Positions 1 to 9,095 of a stretch of 64,000 nucleotides of DNA are shown here, one piece after another. Each line of letters opens with the position of its first letter. The first letter of the stretch is position 1. The notes beneath the pieces are model-generated. The model was given only the letters and a program-made list of their open reading frames with translations, was not told the DNA's origin and searched no databases. The stretch is from Stenotrophomonas terrae. GTDB taxonomy: Bacteria > Pseudomonadota > Gammaproteobacteria > Xanthomonadales > Xanthomonadaceae. The stretch spans positions 38,964 through 102,963 of the forward strand of contig NZ_LDJJ01000027.1 in assembly GCF_001431465.1 (NCBI RefSeq), in the 5' to 3' direction. The translations under genes and the position numbers were made by a program.

Positions 1-1409
1 TCGGCATTGAACAGGCCGGTTCCCTTGTCGGCCTGCCCACCCGCACTGCCAGCCACCTGCCGCTGCGATGCGCCCCAATCATCACCGCGCGTCGGCGCTG
101 CCCAGCCGCCGCTGCGATCCTGCGGCTTGGGGCCGGCACCGGCGCTGGTGCCAGGACGCGGATTGGGAGTGGCGGCTGCAGCCTGCCCGGTACTGGCCGA
201 TGGACTGGCTGCGGCAGTTGCAGATGCGCTGCCCTGCGCCATGTTCGTGGCGGCCTGTGCACTGGCCGCGGCAGCCGCGTTTGCCGATGCCGCCGGCTTG
301 TCCGCTACGCCCGGCACCGCACGCTCACGCACGGCCATGGCCGGTGCCTTCACCTGCACCTCGGCGCTACGGGTTGGCAAGGTCGGCATCGAAACCGATT
401 CCTGCGTTGCGGTTTCGACCTGGCGCTCACGCACAGCCAGCTGCGGCGTACGCAGCTGCACCGGTGCCTCACGTACGCGCGGCTGCGCAAGCGCGATCGG
501 CTGCTGCTCGGTAGTTTCGACCTGACGCTCGCGGACCTGCACCTGGGGTTGGCGCAGTTGCACGGCAAGCTCGGCAGCGGGACGCGCCGCCTGGGTCGGC
601 TGCGGACGATCAACCGCGGTTTCAACCGTGCGCTCGCGCACCTGGGTTTCTTTGCCACGCAGGGTCGGCGCCACCACCGCTACTGGCGGAACCACGAAAT
701 CGGTGGTCGGCCGGTTTGTCTCGGTCACCTGCAAGGGCTGCTCGACCGGCGGTGCGGGCTGCGGGCTCGGTGACTCCACCGGCACCGGTGCGGCGGCAAT
801 GTCCGCCGTGGCGGTGGGCGCCGCCTGCTGTTCGACAGACGGTTCGGTCGGGGCGGCCTGTGCAGCCGCTGCCGAAGGCGTCGCCGCCGATTGCGCAGCG
901 GCTGCTGCCTGCGCCGCAACTGCAGCGGCCGCCGCAGAGCCGGCAGCAGGTGTTCCGCCACCTTCGTCCTGCGCGGTACCGTCGCCGAGGAACTCGACCT
1001 GCACGCGCTCGCCTTCTTCGGCGTCCTGCTCGGGCACATTGCTGCGTACCAGTGCAACCCACAGCAGCAACAGCGCGAACAGGACGTGCAGGCCGGCGCT
1101 GAAGAAACCGGCAAACCAACGCAGGCCACGCTGATCGCGCGGCGGCGGCTCGCCACCGTTCCAGAACAGCGACACGATGATCCACCACAGCGGCCGCGCG
1201 GCTGCAGGCGCGGCACGCGGACGCGGCGGGCGCGCTGCGATTGCCTCGCCCACATCGCCATCGACAAATGCCGACAAGCCCTTGGACATGCGCGTGCGCA
1301 GCCAGTTGCTCCAGCTATACGGCATGCCGGTGCGACGGTCGTGCAGGATGCTGGTCTGCCGGCGCGAGGCCAGCAGATTGATCAGCTCGGTAACCGATGT
1401 CACCGGCAT
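1..1409 (-). CDS. Repetitive transmembrane protein, partial (C-terminus beyond window)
   Basis: An open frame of 469 codons begins at an ATG 13 bases after the nfuA stop and runs off the left edge without a stop. Residues 1-75 look cytoplasmic, followed by WWIIVSLFW and then a clear membrane helix near residues 105-120 (FSAGLHVLFALLLLWVALV). After that comes a long Ala/Pro/Gln-rich stretch with repeated units of the type QVRERTVET, QVRERQVET, AVRERQVET and AVRERAV. Xanthomonads carry a protein annotated 'transmembrane repetitive protein' next to nfuA, and this fits. The layout (one N-terminal anchor, long periplasmic linker) resembles TonB/TolA-type proteins, but the end that would show a TonB-like domain is missing. 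Function unknown. Confidence 0.8.
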   Translation of the reverse strand, partial: MPVTSVTELINLLASRRQTSILHDRRTGMPYSWSNWLRTRMSKGLSAFVDGDVGEAIAARPPRPRAAPAAARPLWWIIVSLFWNGGEPPPRDQRGLRWFAGFFSAGLHVLFALLLLWVALVRSNVPEQDAEEGERVQVEFLGDGTAQDEGGGTPAAGSAAAAAVAAQAAAAAQSAATPSAAAAQAAPTEPSVEQQAAPTATADIAAAPVPVESPSPQPAPPVEQPLQVTETNRPTTDFVVPPVAVVAPTLRGKETQVRERTVETAVDRPQPTQAARPAAELAVQLRQPQVQVRERQVETTEQQPIALAQPRVREAPVQLRTPQLAVRERQVETATQESVSMPTLPTRSAEVQVKAPAMAVRERAVPGVADKPAASANAAAAASAQAATNMAQGSASATAAASPSASTGQAAAATPNPRPGTSAGAGPKPQDRSGGWAAPTRGDDWGASQRQVAGSAGGQADKGTGLFNA

Positions 1410-1422
1410 GCGTGGTGGCGGC

Positions 1423-2022
1423 TCAGCCCGCGCCGTCGCGCGGAATATAGGGTGCCTGACCGGTTTCGTGGTCGGTGGCGTCACGCACGGCGGTAATGCC
1501 CGGCACCCGGCCCATCAAGGTTTTTTCGATCCCCTGTTTCAAGGTCACATCGGCCATGCCACAGCCATGGCAGCCGCCGCCGAAGCGCAGCAACACCACG
1601 CCGTCAGCCGACACTTCCTGCACCGCGACACGGCCACCGTGCGAAGCCAGCTGCGGATTGATTTCGTTTTCAATCACCCAACGCACACGCTCGACGATGG
1701 ACGCTGCGTCGCCGGGCGCTTCGCCCTTGATCTTGGGTGCCTTGATGGTCAGCTGCTGGGTACCTGCGGCCTGGGTGACATAGTCGATCTCGGCACCGTC
1801 CAGCCAGGCCACACTGGTAGCGGCCACATACAAGGTGAAGCCATCGCAATCCACGGCCCATTCATCGCCCAGCAGCTCAGACGGGTCGGCAAATTCAAGG
1901 CGCGCATCGGCGCTCGGGGTTCCCGGGTCCATCGCGCTCAGGCGCACGCCCATACCGGGCACGGCCTCGCGTTCGATCAACTTGCGGAAATGACGTTGGG
2001 CGGTATCTGAGATCTGGATCAT
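1423..2022 (-). CDS. nfuA: Fe-S biogenesis protein NfuA
   Basis: Cytoplasmic carrier that receives [4Fe-4S] clusters and passes them to client enzymes, important under oxidative stress or iron shortage. The 199 residues show the two NfuA parts: an N-terminal degenerate A-type domain (about 1-95, no conserved Cys triad) and a C-terminal Nfu domain (about 100-185). The CxxC motif of the Nfu domain, [15 protein letters not shown], puts the cluster-binding cysteines at C151 and C154. Length matches the family (about 190-200). The start ATG gives the usual [12 protein letters not shown] opening. It lies just upstream of the repetitive membrane protein on the same strand and may share its transcript. 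Confidence 0.95.
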   Translation of the reverse strand: MIQISDTAQRHFRKLIEREAVPGMGVRLSAMDPGTPSADARLEFADPSELLGDEWAVDCDGFTLYVAATSVAWLDGAEIDYVTQAAGTQQLTIKAPKIKGEAPGDAASIVERVRWVIENEINPQLASHGGRVAVQEVSADGVVLLRFGGGCHGCGMADVTLKQGIEKTLMGRVPGITAVRDATDHETGQAPYIPRDGAG

Positions 2023-2112
2023 GCGGGTATTCTAGCCGTGTCTTGGTCGCCACCGATGGGACAGTGATTCCAACGGCGGCACGGTTCAGTCACCTGTTTG
2101 ATGGAGGTTTGC

Positions 2113-2460
2113 ATGGCCCCTGATCTGATTCCACTGCAACAAGCGCGTTGCAGCCCACGCCGGGGCAGCGAATACCGCCTCAGCCAAGCGCGGCTGGCCG
2201 AACTGCTGCCGCAGATCCCGGGCTGGGAGCTGGCCGAGAATGGCCAGGCGCTCACCCGTACATTCCGCTTTGACAACTACCACGGCACCATGGCGTTCGT
2301 GAACGCGCTGGCCTGGATCGCCCATCGCGAAGACCACCACCCCGACCTGGGCGTGCATTACGACCGTGCCGTTGTGCGCTTTTCCACCCATGATGTGGGC
2401 GGCCTGAGCGAAAACGACTTCATCTGTGCCGCCAAGGCATCCGCACTAACGGAGCAATGA
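2113..2460 (+). CDS. phhB: Pterin-4a-carbinolamine dehydratase
   Basis: Dehydrates 4a-hydroxy-tetrahydrobiopterin to recycle the pterin cofactor of phenylalanine hydroxylase. The 115 residues contain the family signature: a [45 protein letters not shown] region with the paired histidines (HREDHHPD). I chose the ATG at 2113 because GGAGG lies five bases before it; an ATG 12 bases upstream and a TTG before that have nothing comparable. It is followed after one base by the lipoprotein gene, so the two are probably cotranscribed. No phenylalanine hydroxylase gene is in view. Confidence 0.92.
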   Translation: MAPDLIPLQQARCSPRRGSEYRLSQARLAELLPQIPGWELAENGQALTRTFRFDNYHGTMAFVNALAWIAHREDHHPDLGVHYDRAVVRFSTHDVGGLSENDFICAAKASALTEQ

Positions 2461-2461
2461 C

Positions 2462-2875
2462 ATGAAACTGCGTCTGCTGTTCGCTGCATTGGGCACCGTG
2501 GCTGCATTGAGCGCCTGCAACTCTTCCCAACCGGACGCGCCGGTCATCGCCCCGACCGAAGTGGCCGCCGTGCAGACCCCGCCGCCGGACTACCCGGCCG
2601 AACTGGCCTGCACCGGCGTTGGCGGCAAGAGCGTGCTGCGCGTGGTGGTTGGCCCGCAGGGCACCCCCACCGAGGTATCGCTGGTAACCAGCAGCGGCAA
2701 CAGCCAGTTGGATGACTCGGCCGCACGCCGCGTGCGCGAATGGAAGTTCAACCCGGCCACCCGCAACGGCCAGCCGGTGCCCACCACCATCCAGGTGCCG
2801 GTCAGCTTCAACCCGCCCGACCCTAAACCCAATGAATGCTTTGCCATTGAAGAGCGCGCGCGCCGCGGCGGCTGA
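2462..2875 (+). CDS. Lipoprotein with TonB C-terminal domain
   Basis: A 137-residue exported lipoprotein. The signal peptide MKLRLLFAALGTVAALSAC ends in a lipobox (LSAC) with C19 as the lipidated residue. Residues 40-120 resemble a TonB C-terminal / energy-transducer domain: PPPDYPAELACTGVGGKSVLRVVVGPQGTPTEVSL followed by LDDSAARRVREWKFNPATRNGQPV, the core that packs against TonB-dependent receptors or forms periplasmic dimers. No membrane anchor or Pro-rich spacer is present, so it is unlikely to be a working TonB; a periplasmic accessory protein is more likely. It begins one base after the phhB stop. Confidence 0.8.
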   Translation: MKLRLLFAALGTVAALSACNSSQPDAPVIAPTEVAAVQTPPPDYPAELACTGVGGKSVLRVVVGPQGTPTEVSLVTSSGNSQLDDSAARRVREWKFNPATRNGQPVPTTIQVPVSFNPPDPKPNECFAIEERARRGG

Positions 2876-2895
2876 GCCGTCAACGGCCCCCGCGC

Positions 2896-3705
2896 ATGCA
2901 CGCCATCTCCAGTGACAACCTCTGGCTTGCGTTCAGCCTGACCTTCGCTGCAGGCCTGGCCACGGCCGTCGGCAGCCTGCTGGTATTGTTCTCCAAACGC
3001 CCGAACCCGCGCCTGCTGGCGTTCGGGCTGGCCTTTGCCGGCGGCGCGATGGTCTACGTCTCGCTGTCGGAGATCCTGAACAAGTCGATCAGCTCCTTCG
3101 CTCACGCCTATGGCGACCGCCTCGGCTATACCTACGGCACCCTGTGGTTCCTCGGCGGCGTGCTGCTGGTGGTGTTGATCGACCACCTGGTGCCCAACCC
3201 GCACGACAGCCTGGACAAACAGGACCCGGCCTTCCACGACCATAGCCACACCCAGATCCGCCGGGTCGGCTTGCTCAGCGCCATCGCCATCACCGCGCAT
3301 AATTTCCCGGAAGGCCTGGCGACCTTCTTCGCCACCCTGGAAAGTCCTTCAGTCGGCTTGCCGCTGGCCTTTGCCATCGCCATCCACAATATCCCGGAAG
3401 GCATCGCCATCGCCGTGCCGGTGTATCTGGCCACTGGGCGCAAATCCTATGCCTTCGGTGCCAGCCTGCTGTCCGGCCTGGCCGAGCCGGTCGGCGCCGC
3501 CATCGGCTACTTCCTGCTCGCGGACGCCCTGTCCCCGGCCACCTTCGGCGCGGTGTTCGGCCTTATCGCCGGCATCATGGTGTTCCTCGCCCTGGACGAA
3601 CTTTTGCCCGCGGCCAAGCGCTATGCCCAGGGCCATGAGACCGTGTACGGGCTGGTGATCGGCATGGCCACGATCGCGGTGAGCCTGGTGCTGTTCAAGT
3701 GGTAG
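2896..3705 (+). CDS. zupT: ZIP-family zinc/divalent metal transporter ZupT
   Basis: Inner-membrane permease taking up Zn(II), and often Fe, Mn or Co. The 269 residues form about eight helices with the ZIP metal-site signatures on helices IV and V: ITAHNFPEGLATF and AIHNIPEGIAIAVP. A loop rich in His and Asp (PAFHDHSHTQIRR) lies between helices III and IV, as in other ZupT proteins. The start ATG is 20 bases after the lipoprotein stop. No Zur or Fur box could be recognised upstream. Confidence 0.93.
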   Translation: MHAISSDNLWLAFSLTFAAGLATAVGSLLVLFSKRPNPRLLAFGLAFAGGAMVYVSLSEILNKSISSFAHAYGDRLGYTYGTLWFLGGVLLVVLIDHLVPNPHDSLDKQDPAFHDHSHTQIRRVGLLSAIAITAHNFPEGLATFFATLESPSVGLPLAFAIAIHNIPEGIAIAVPVYLATGRKSYAFGASLLSGLAEPVGAAIGYFLLADALSPATFGAVFGLIAGIMVFLALDELLPAAKRYAQGHETVYGLVIGMATIAVSLVLFKW

Positions 3706-3741
3706 CCGGCTGGGCCCGGTCTGCCGCCGGAATCGGATCTT

Positions 3742-3840
3742 TGTAGGAGCGGCGTAAGCCGCGAAGCCGACATCGTTGAAATCACCAGCATGTTCGCGAC
3801 CTGTCTGATCTGTTGCTTCGCGGCTTACGCCGCTCCTACA
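3742..3840. repeat. Palindromic REP pair (GTAGGAGCGGCG type)
   Basis: Two head-to-head copies of a 26-base element (GTAGGAGCGGCGTAAGCCGC... and its reverse complement) enclose about 45 bases of unrelated sequence. Each copy is itself partly palindromic (GCGGCGTAAGCCGC), so the pair can fold into a large cruciform or RNA stem. It fills the space between the convergent zupT and rluC genes. The same family returns at least seven more times in this window. Confidence 0.85.
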
Positions 3841-3902
3841 GACTTCCGTCCGGCAATGGGGAAGCGCCGTTCTGACGATCCCCCAATCCCCGCTTCACGC
3901 CC

Positions 3903-4874
3903 TCAAAGCTTGTTCATCGCATCCACCAGATCCGGCGGCAGCGGTGCATTCAATACATAAGGTGTCTTGCCACCATCCAGCGCGAACTCCAGCGAGGCCG
4001 CGTGCAGGAACAGGCGCTTCAGCCCGATCTGCTCACGAAAGCGCTTGTTGACTGCAGGATCGCCGTATTTGTCGTCACCTGCCACCGGATGACCGATATG
4101 CTGGGCATGCACGCGGATCTGGTGGGTACGGCCGGTTTCGATCCGGACTTCGCAATAGGACTGGCCGCCGCGGCGCTCCAGCACCTTGAAATGGCTCAAC
4201 GACGGTTTGCCGATCGCATTCACCTGCACATGACGCTCGCCACCCTGGCGCAGACCTACATGCAGGGGCGCATCCACGCTCATCACGCCGTCGGGCATGC
4301 GCCCGGCCAGCAGGGTCAGGTAACGCTTCTGGATGCCGCCATGGTCTTCACGCAGCAAAGCCTGCAGCTCGACCAGGGCCGAACGCTTCTTGGCGATGAT
4401 CAGCAGGCCGGAGGTATCCCGGTCCAGGCGATGCACCAGCTCCAGGTTCATATTCGGCCGCAGCGCGCGCATGGTTTCGATCGCACCGTGGCTGATACCG
4501 CTGCCGCCATGGCTGGCCACACCGGTCGGCTTGTTGATCACCAGCAGCTTGGCATCTTCAAAGACGATGGCCTCCTCCATGCGCTGCAGGAAACTTGCCG
4601 GAGGTGGCGCCTTGTCTCCAATCTCATTGAGATTGACCGGCGGAATACGCACCTCCTCACCACCGTCCAGCTTGCGGTCTGCCTTGGCACGGCCGCCGTT
4701 CACACGGACCTGGCCGCTGCGGACCAGCTTGTACACCAGGCTGCGTGGCGCCCCCTTCAGCTGGCCCAACAAAAAGTTGTCCAGCCGTTGTCCTGCCCGG
4801 TCTCCGGGCACTTTGATCATGCGTACGCTGCTCTTGGCGGCAGGCGGTGCTTGGGGCTTGTCGGAATCAGTCAT
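3903..4874 (-). CDS. rluC: 23S rRNA pseudouridine synthase RluC
   Basis: Isomerises uridines 955, 2504 and 2580 (E. coli numbering) of 23S rRNA. The 323 residues comprise an S4 RNA-binding domain (about 20-85: GQRLDNFLLGQLKG...VYKLVRSGQVRVNGGR) and a RluA-type catalytic domain (about 95-320) with the HRLDRDTSGLLIIAK motif holding the catalytic Asp and the ETGRTHQIRVHA motif. The open frame extends much further upstream, but that part lies inside rne and reads as a shadow; the ATG giving MTDSDKPQ is the first sensible start. It is divergent from rne, the same arrangement as in E. coli. Confidence 0.94.
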   Translation of the reverse strand: MTDSDKPQAPPAAKSSVRMIKVPGDRAGQRLDNFLLGQLKGAPRSLVYKLVRSGQVRVNGGRAKADRKLDGGEEVRIPPVNLNEIGDKAPPPASFLQRMEEAIVFEDAKLLVINKPTGVASHGGSGISHGAIETMRALRPNMNLELVHRLDRDTSGLLIIAKKRSALVELQALLREDHGGIQKRYLTLLAGRMPDGVMSVDAPLHVGLRQGGERHVQVNAIGKPSLSHFKVLERRGGQSYCEVRIETGRTHQIRVHAQHIGHPVAGDDKYGDPAVNKRFREQIGLKRLFLHAASLEFALDGGKTPYVLNAPLPPDLVDAMNKL

Positions 4875-5285
4875 CGGCCTATTTATTCTGCTACACTCGG
4901 GGGGCGATATAAGGGATTGATTTCGTTGGAAGTTGGTCAGGGCCAGAAGCCCCGCTCCCCACGAATCCGGCACAGTGCGCGGCCACCGCCCCCGGGGCGG
5001 CCATGTTAGCGGCTCGTCGGCGTCCCCGGCCATCGCCGGATGCTCAAAAAGCATCTGAGCTGGACGAAACCCATGTCCCGCGCGACGCCATCGGCCCCGG
5101 CCGCGGGCGGCCGCCGGCCCTGAAACACCTAAAACAAGAAAGAAGCGCTCCCGCGGCCTGCCGTGGTGTCGTAGCGCTGGAAACCCAAGCCGCCCTGCCC
5201 GCGCCTGCGCGAATGGGCGGCGAACCGTGTCCAGAGGCGAAACCCCATGGCGTTCCGCGCGGTAGCAGCGCGCGAGGAACGCACA
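4875..5285 (+). promoter_or_regulatory. rluC-rne divergent spacer with long rne leader
   Basis: No gene is visible in these 411 bases. An extended -10 (TGCTACACT, 4889-4897) near the rluC end could start rne transcription and would give a leader of about 380 bases; no good -35 accompanies it. The leader is GC-rich and contains a hairpin GATGCT-CAAAA-AGCATC (5039-5055). E. coli rne also has a leader of about 360 bases through which RNase E represses its own synthesis. That parallel is established knowledge; the same role here is inferred from position and length only. Confidence 0.5.
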
Positions 5286-8200
5286 ATGAAGCGAATGCTG
5301 ATCAATGCCACGCAGGCTGAAGAACTGCGCGTGGCCATCGTCGACGGGCAGAACCTGTACGACATCGACATCGAACAGCCGTCGAAGGAACAGAAGAAGT
5401 CCAACATCTACAAGGGCCGCATCACCCGCCTGGAGCCGTCGCTCGAGGCCGCCTTTGTCGAGTACGGCGGTGAACGCCATGGCTTTTTGCCGCTGAAGGA
5501 AATCTCCCGCGATTACTTCCAGGCGGGCGTGGACCATAACAAGGCCACCATCAAGGAACTCCTGCGCGAAGGCCAGGAAATCGTCGTGCAGGTCGATAAG
5601 GAAGAACGTGGCAACAAGGGCGCTGCCCTGACCACCTTCATCTCCCTGGCCGGCCGCTACATGGTGCTGATGCCCAACTCCCCTTCTGCCGGCGGCGTTT
5701 CCCGTCGCATCGAAGGTGAAGACCGCGCCGCCCTGAAGGAAGCGCTGGACAAGCTCAACATCCCCGACGATATGGGCGTGATCATCCGCACCGCCGGCGT
5801 CGGCCGCGATGCCGAAGAGCTGCAGTGGGATCTGGACTATCTGCTGCAGGTCTGGCGTTCGATCGCCGAAGCCGCACTGACCAAGCCGGCACCGTTCCTG
5901 ATCTACCAGGAATCCCGCCTGATCGTGCGCGCCCTGCGCGACTACCTGCGCTCGGACGTCGGCGAGATCCTGGTTGACACCGAAGAGCTGTACGAGACCG
6001 CACGCGACTTCATGCAGCAGGTGATGCCGCAGACCCTGCGCAAGCTCAAGCATTACAAAGATGACATCCCGCTGTTCAACCGCTTCCAGATCGAATCGCA
6101 GATCGAGGCGATCTACGAGCGCAACGTGCGCCTGCCGTCCGGCGGCTCGATCGTGGTTGACCAGACCGAAGCGCTGACCGCCGTCGACGTCAACTCGGCC
6201 CGCTCAACCAAGGGCAGCGACATCGAGGACACCGCGTTCCAGACCAACCTGGAGGCCGCCGAAGAAGTGGCCCGCCAGCTGCGTCTGCGCGACCTGGGCG
6301 GCCTGGTGGTCATCGATTTCATCGACATGTCCTCCAGCAAGCATCAGCGCGAAGTCGAAAACCGCCTGCAGAATGCGCTGAAGTACGACCGCGCCCGCGT
6401 TCAGCTGGGCCGCATCTCGCGCTTTGGCCTGATGGAAATGAGCCGCCAGCGCCTGCGCCCGAGCCTGGGCGAATCCAGCCAGATCGTCTGCCCGCGTTGT
6501 GACGGCCAGGGCCGCATGCGCAGCATCGAGTCGCTGTCGCTGTCCATCATCCGCGTCGCCGAAGAGCATGCGATGAAGGAGAACACCGGGCAGGTGCTAG
6601 TACAGGCACCGGTCGAGATCGCCAACTACCTGCTCAACGAGAAGCGGAGCGCACTGCGTGAAATCGAGCAGCGTCACGACGCCCCCATCGTCATCGTTGC
6701 CGATGAGCAGCTGCACACCCCGCACTACGAAGTCACGCGCCTGCGCGACAACGAGCTGGGTGAAGAGTCGAACAAGCCCAGCTACCAGCGCGGCACCCCG
6801 CGCAAGTTGCCGGTGCATGCCCTGACCAAGGCACAGCTGAACATTCCGCCGGCACCAGCCGTGACCCACGTCAAGCACAGCCAGCCGGCACCGGTACGCG
6901 AGATCGCCGACGTCGCTCCGGCACCGGCACCGGTTGCCGCCCCTGTCGCACCCGCCGCTGGCGGCGTGATGGGCTGGCTCAAGCGCGTCTTTGGTGGCGA
7001 GCCGGCAAGCAGCGCAGCGCCGGCACAGCCGCAGCGCCAGGATAGCGGCCGCAACGACCGCAACCAGCGCCGCGACGGCCGCAATGGCCAGCAGGCGCGT
7101 GGCGGCAAGGGTGGCAATGGCGGCAATGCCAACGGTAATCGCCGTGACGAGCAGCGTCGTGACGAGCGCCGCCAGGGCACCGACAAGCCGCAGCAGCAGG
7201 CCCAGCCGCAGGCGCAGAATGGCGCCCAGCAGCAGCCCAAGCAGCGCAATGAACAGCGCGGCGAGCAGGCCCAGCAGCAGCCCAAGCAGCCGCGCAACAA
7301 CGAGCAGCAACAGCCGAAGCAGCCCAAGCCGCCGAAGCAGCCCAAGCCGCAGCAGGACGCCGACAAGCAGGCTCCGCAGCAGAACGCACAGGCCGAAAAG
7401 CCCGCGCGTCAGCCGCAGCCGCAGCAGGAAGCCGTTCGCGCAGTGGCGCCGGTAGCCGCCGCAGCCACCGTTGTTGCCAACGAAGTCGTTGCCAGCACCG
7501 AGGCCGTGGCCAAGGAAAACAACCTGGCCGCCGAGATCGCCAAGCCGGTGATCGTTGCCGAAGATCAGCCGGCCATGGCCGTGGTGGTTGATGAGAACGG
7601 CGTGCCGGTCGCAGGCGAAGATGCTGGCGGCGAAGCCGGTGGTCGTCGTCGTCGCGGTCGTCGCGGCGGTCGTCGTCGTCGTCGTGGCAATGGTGAAGGT
7701 GCCGCCGGTGGCGACAACCTGGGTGGTGACGAGGACGGTATCGACGGCATCGACGATGCCGATGGTGAAGTCGCCGAAGCCCCGACCAAGGCCACCAGCA
7801 GCCAGCCCGAGTTCGAGTTCGATGACGAACCGGCTACGGCAGCAGCCCCGTCTCCGGCAGCCTCTCCGGTTGCAGAGGCAAAGCCTGCTGCTCCGGCCGT
7901 GGAAGCCAAGCCGGCCGTTGCTGCACCGGTACAGGCCGTCGCAGCCGTCGCCGCCGTCGCCGCAAGCATCCCGGCCGCTGTGCTCGAGGCGCCTGCACAG
8001 GTGTCCGCTCCGATTGCCGCAGCCGTTGCCGAGCCAGTAGTGGCCAAGACCGAGCAGGCCCCGGCCACTGCTGTCGCTGAAGCCGTTGTCAGCGCGCCGG
8101 CAGCGCCGGCGGTTGCAGCCGCTGAAGTGGTTGCTGTCGAACAGGTAGCTGTCGCTCCCGCTGCCGCTGCGCCAGTAGTGGTTGCTGCACCGGTGGTTGC

Positions 8201-8507
8201 CGCGCCAGTTGTCGCTGCGCCGGTCGAGGTGACTGCGCCTGTCGCAGCGGTCAGCACGCCGGCTCCGGTCGTCGCACCGCAGGCCGAAACCGCCGCTCCG
8301 GCAGCACCGCAGAATGGGCAGCTGTTCGCCCAGACCGTGGTGGCTGAAGAAGCCGTGGCTGAAGAAAGCGTCGAAAAGGCCGTTGCCGAAGCTGTTGTAC
8401 CGGCACCTGTCGCTGCACCGGCCGCGCCCGCCCAGAGCGAGCCAACCGTGGCAGCGGTTGAGGCAGAAGCAGAGAAGAAGCAGGACGATCAGCCGCACAA
8501 CGCCTGA
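5286..8507 (+). CDS. rne: Ribonuclease E
   Basis: Essential endonuclease that starts mRNA decay and processes rRNA and tRNA; its tail is the scaffold of the degradosome at the inner membrane. It has 1073 residues. An S1 domain occupies about 35-125 and the catalytic DNase I-like part follows, with Mg-binding D301 ([13 protein letters not shown]) and D344 (VIDFIDM). The zinc-link CPRCDGQG has C402 and C405, all within two residues of the E. coli numbering. From about residue 570 the tail is low complexity: a Gln/Arg/Lys-rich stretch (620-720), an Arg-rich block near 785-800 and a long Ala/Val/Pro tail. The start MKRMLINAT is preferred over one 13 codons upstream. Confidence 0.96.
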   Translation: MKRMLINATQAEELRVAIVDGQNLYDIDIEQPSKEQKKSNIYKGRITRLEPSLEAAFVEYGGERHGFLPLKEISRDYFQAGVDHNKATIKELLREGQEIVVQVDKEERGNKGAALTTFISLAGRYMVLMPNSPSAGGVSRRIEGEDRAALKEALDKLNIPDDMGVIIRTAGVGRDAEELQWDLDYLLQVWRSIAEAALTKPAPFLIYQESRLIVRALRDYLRSDVGEILVDTEELYETARDFMQQVMPQTLRKLKHYKDDIPLFNRFQIESQIEAIYERNVRLPSGGSIVVDQTEALTAVDVNSARSTKGSDIEDTAFQTNLEAAEEVARQLRLRDLGGLVVIDFIDMSSSKHQREVENRLQNALKYDRARVQLGRISRFGLMEMSRQRLRPSLGESSQIVCPRCDGQGRMRSIESLSLSIIRVAEEHAMKENTGQVLVQAPVEIANYLLNEKRSALREIEQRHDAPIVIVADEQLHTPHYEVTRLRDNELGEESNKPSYQRGTPRKLPVHALTKAQLNIPPAPAVTHVKHSQPAPVREIADVAPAPAPVAAPVAPAAGGVMGWLKRVFGGEPASSAAPAQPQRQDSGRNDRNQRRDGRNGQQARGGKGGNGGNANGNRRDEQRRDERRQGTDKPQQQAQPQAQNGAQQQPKQRNEQRGEQAQQQPKQPRNNEQQQPKQPKPPKQPKPQQDADKQAPQQNAQAEKPARQPQPQQEAVRAVAPVAAAATVVANEVVASTEAVAKENNLAAEIAKPVIVAEDQPAMAVVVDENGVPVAGEDAGGEAGGRRRRGRRGGRRRRRGNGEGAAGGDNLGGDEDGIDGIDDADGEVAEAPTKATSSQPEFEFDDEPATAAAPSPAASPVAEAKPAAPAVEAKPAVAAPVQAVAAVAAVAASIPAAVLEAPAQVSAPIAAAVAEPVVAKTEQAPATAVAEAVVSAPAAPAVAAAEVVAVEQVAVAPAAAAPVVVAAPVVAAPVVAAPVEVTAPVAAVSTPAPVVAPQAETAAPAAPQNGQLFAQTVVAEEAVAEESVEKAVAEAVVPAPVAAPAAPAQSEPTVAAVEAEAEKKQDDQPHNA

Positions 8508-8529
8508 TCAGCCCTTCCCTGCGTGACGA

Positions 8530-8563
8530 CAGAAAGCGGCCTTCGGGCCGCTTTCTGCTTTTC
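8530..8563 (+). terminator. Intrinsic terminator after rne
   Basis: A perfect 12-base stem (CAGAAAGCGGCC / GGCCGCTTTCTG) closed by a TTCG tetraloop, followed by CTTTTCT. It sits 23 bases after the rne stop. Confidence 0.85.
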
Positions 8564-8575
8564 TGTGGGAACGGA

Positions 8576-8944
8576 ATCAGCGCTCTGGCTTCGGATGCGG
8601 CTCCCCGTACCCTTACCTGTAGGAGCGGCGTCAGCCGCGAAGCTGGCATCGCTCAAACTATTGCTGTCACTGCCATCTGACGATGTACCTGCTCGACTGA
8701 TGCCACTCTTACATCTGACAATCCATCAGCTTCGCGGCTGATGCCGCTCCTACAAGAGCGGCCATCATCAGCGCTCTGACTTCGGATGCGGATCCCCGCA
8801 TACTTGCCTGTGGGAGCGGCGTCAGCCGCGAAGCTGACATCGTTCAAACTATCGCTGTCACTGCCATCTGAAGATGTGCCTGATCAGCTGATAGCGCTCC
8901 TACATCTGACAATCCATCGGCTTCGCGGCTCACGCCGCTCCTAC
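8576..8944. repeat. Tandem duplication of a 191-base REP-containing unit
   Basis: Two copies with a 191-base period (8576-8753 and 8767-8944) both begin ATCAGCGCTCTG. Each contains a head-to-head pair of GTAGGAGCGGCGTCAGCCGC-type palindromes around a shared core (AAACTAT, GCTGTCACTGCCATCTGA, ACATCTGACAATCCATC). The copies differ at scattered positions, so the duplication is not recent. The 588-base gap between rne and the gacA-type gene holds the rne terminator and this repeat; 8945-9095 shows no gene, only a weak stem (AAAAAGAGCGCAAC / GTTGCGCTCTTTTT, about 8979-9013) that could end transcription from either side. Confidence 0.85.
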
Positions 8945-9095
8945 ATGGATCCCGTTCCTACGTGGGCGCTGAGCGAACAAAAAGAGCGCAACATTGCCGT
9001 TGCGCTCTTTTTGGTGCGCTGCTCAGTCGCAGCGACTTACCAACCCGACATTTTCATCCTGCACAGAGCTGCAGTTGCAGCCCGCTGCGACTGAC

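Noticed and set aside
6597..8498. A 633-codon open frame on the minus strand
   Set aside because: Antisense to the low-complexity tail of rne; the product (runs of Leu, Gly, Arg, Cys) mirrors the Ala/Pro/Gln codons of the tail.
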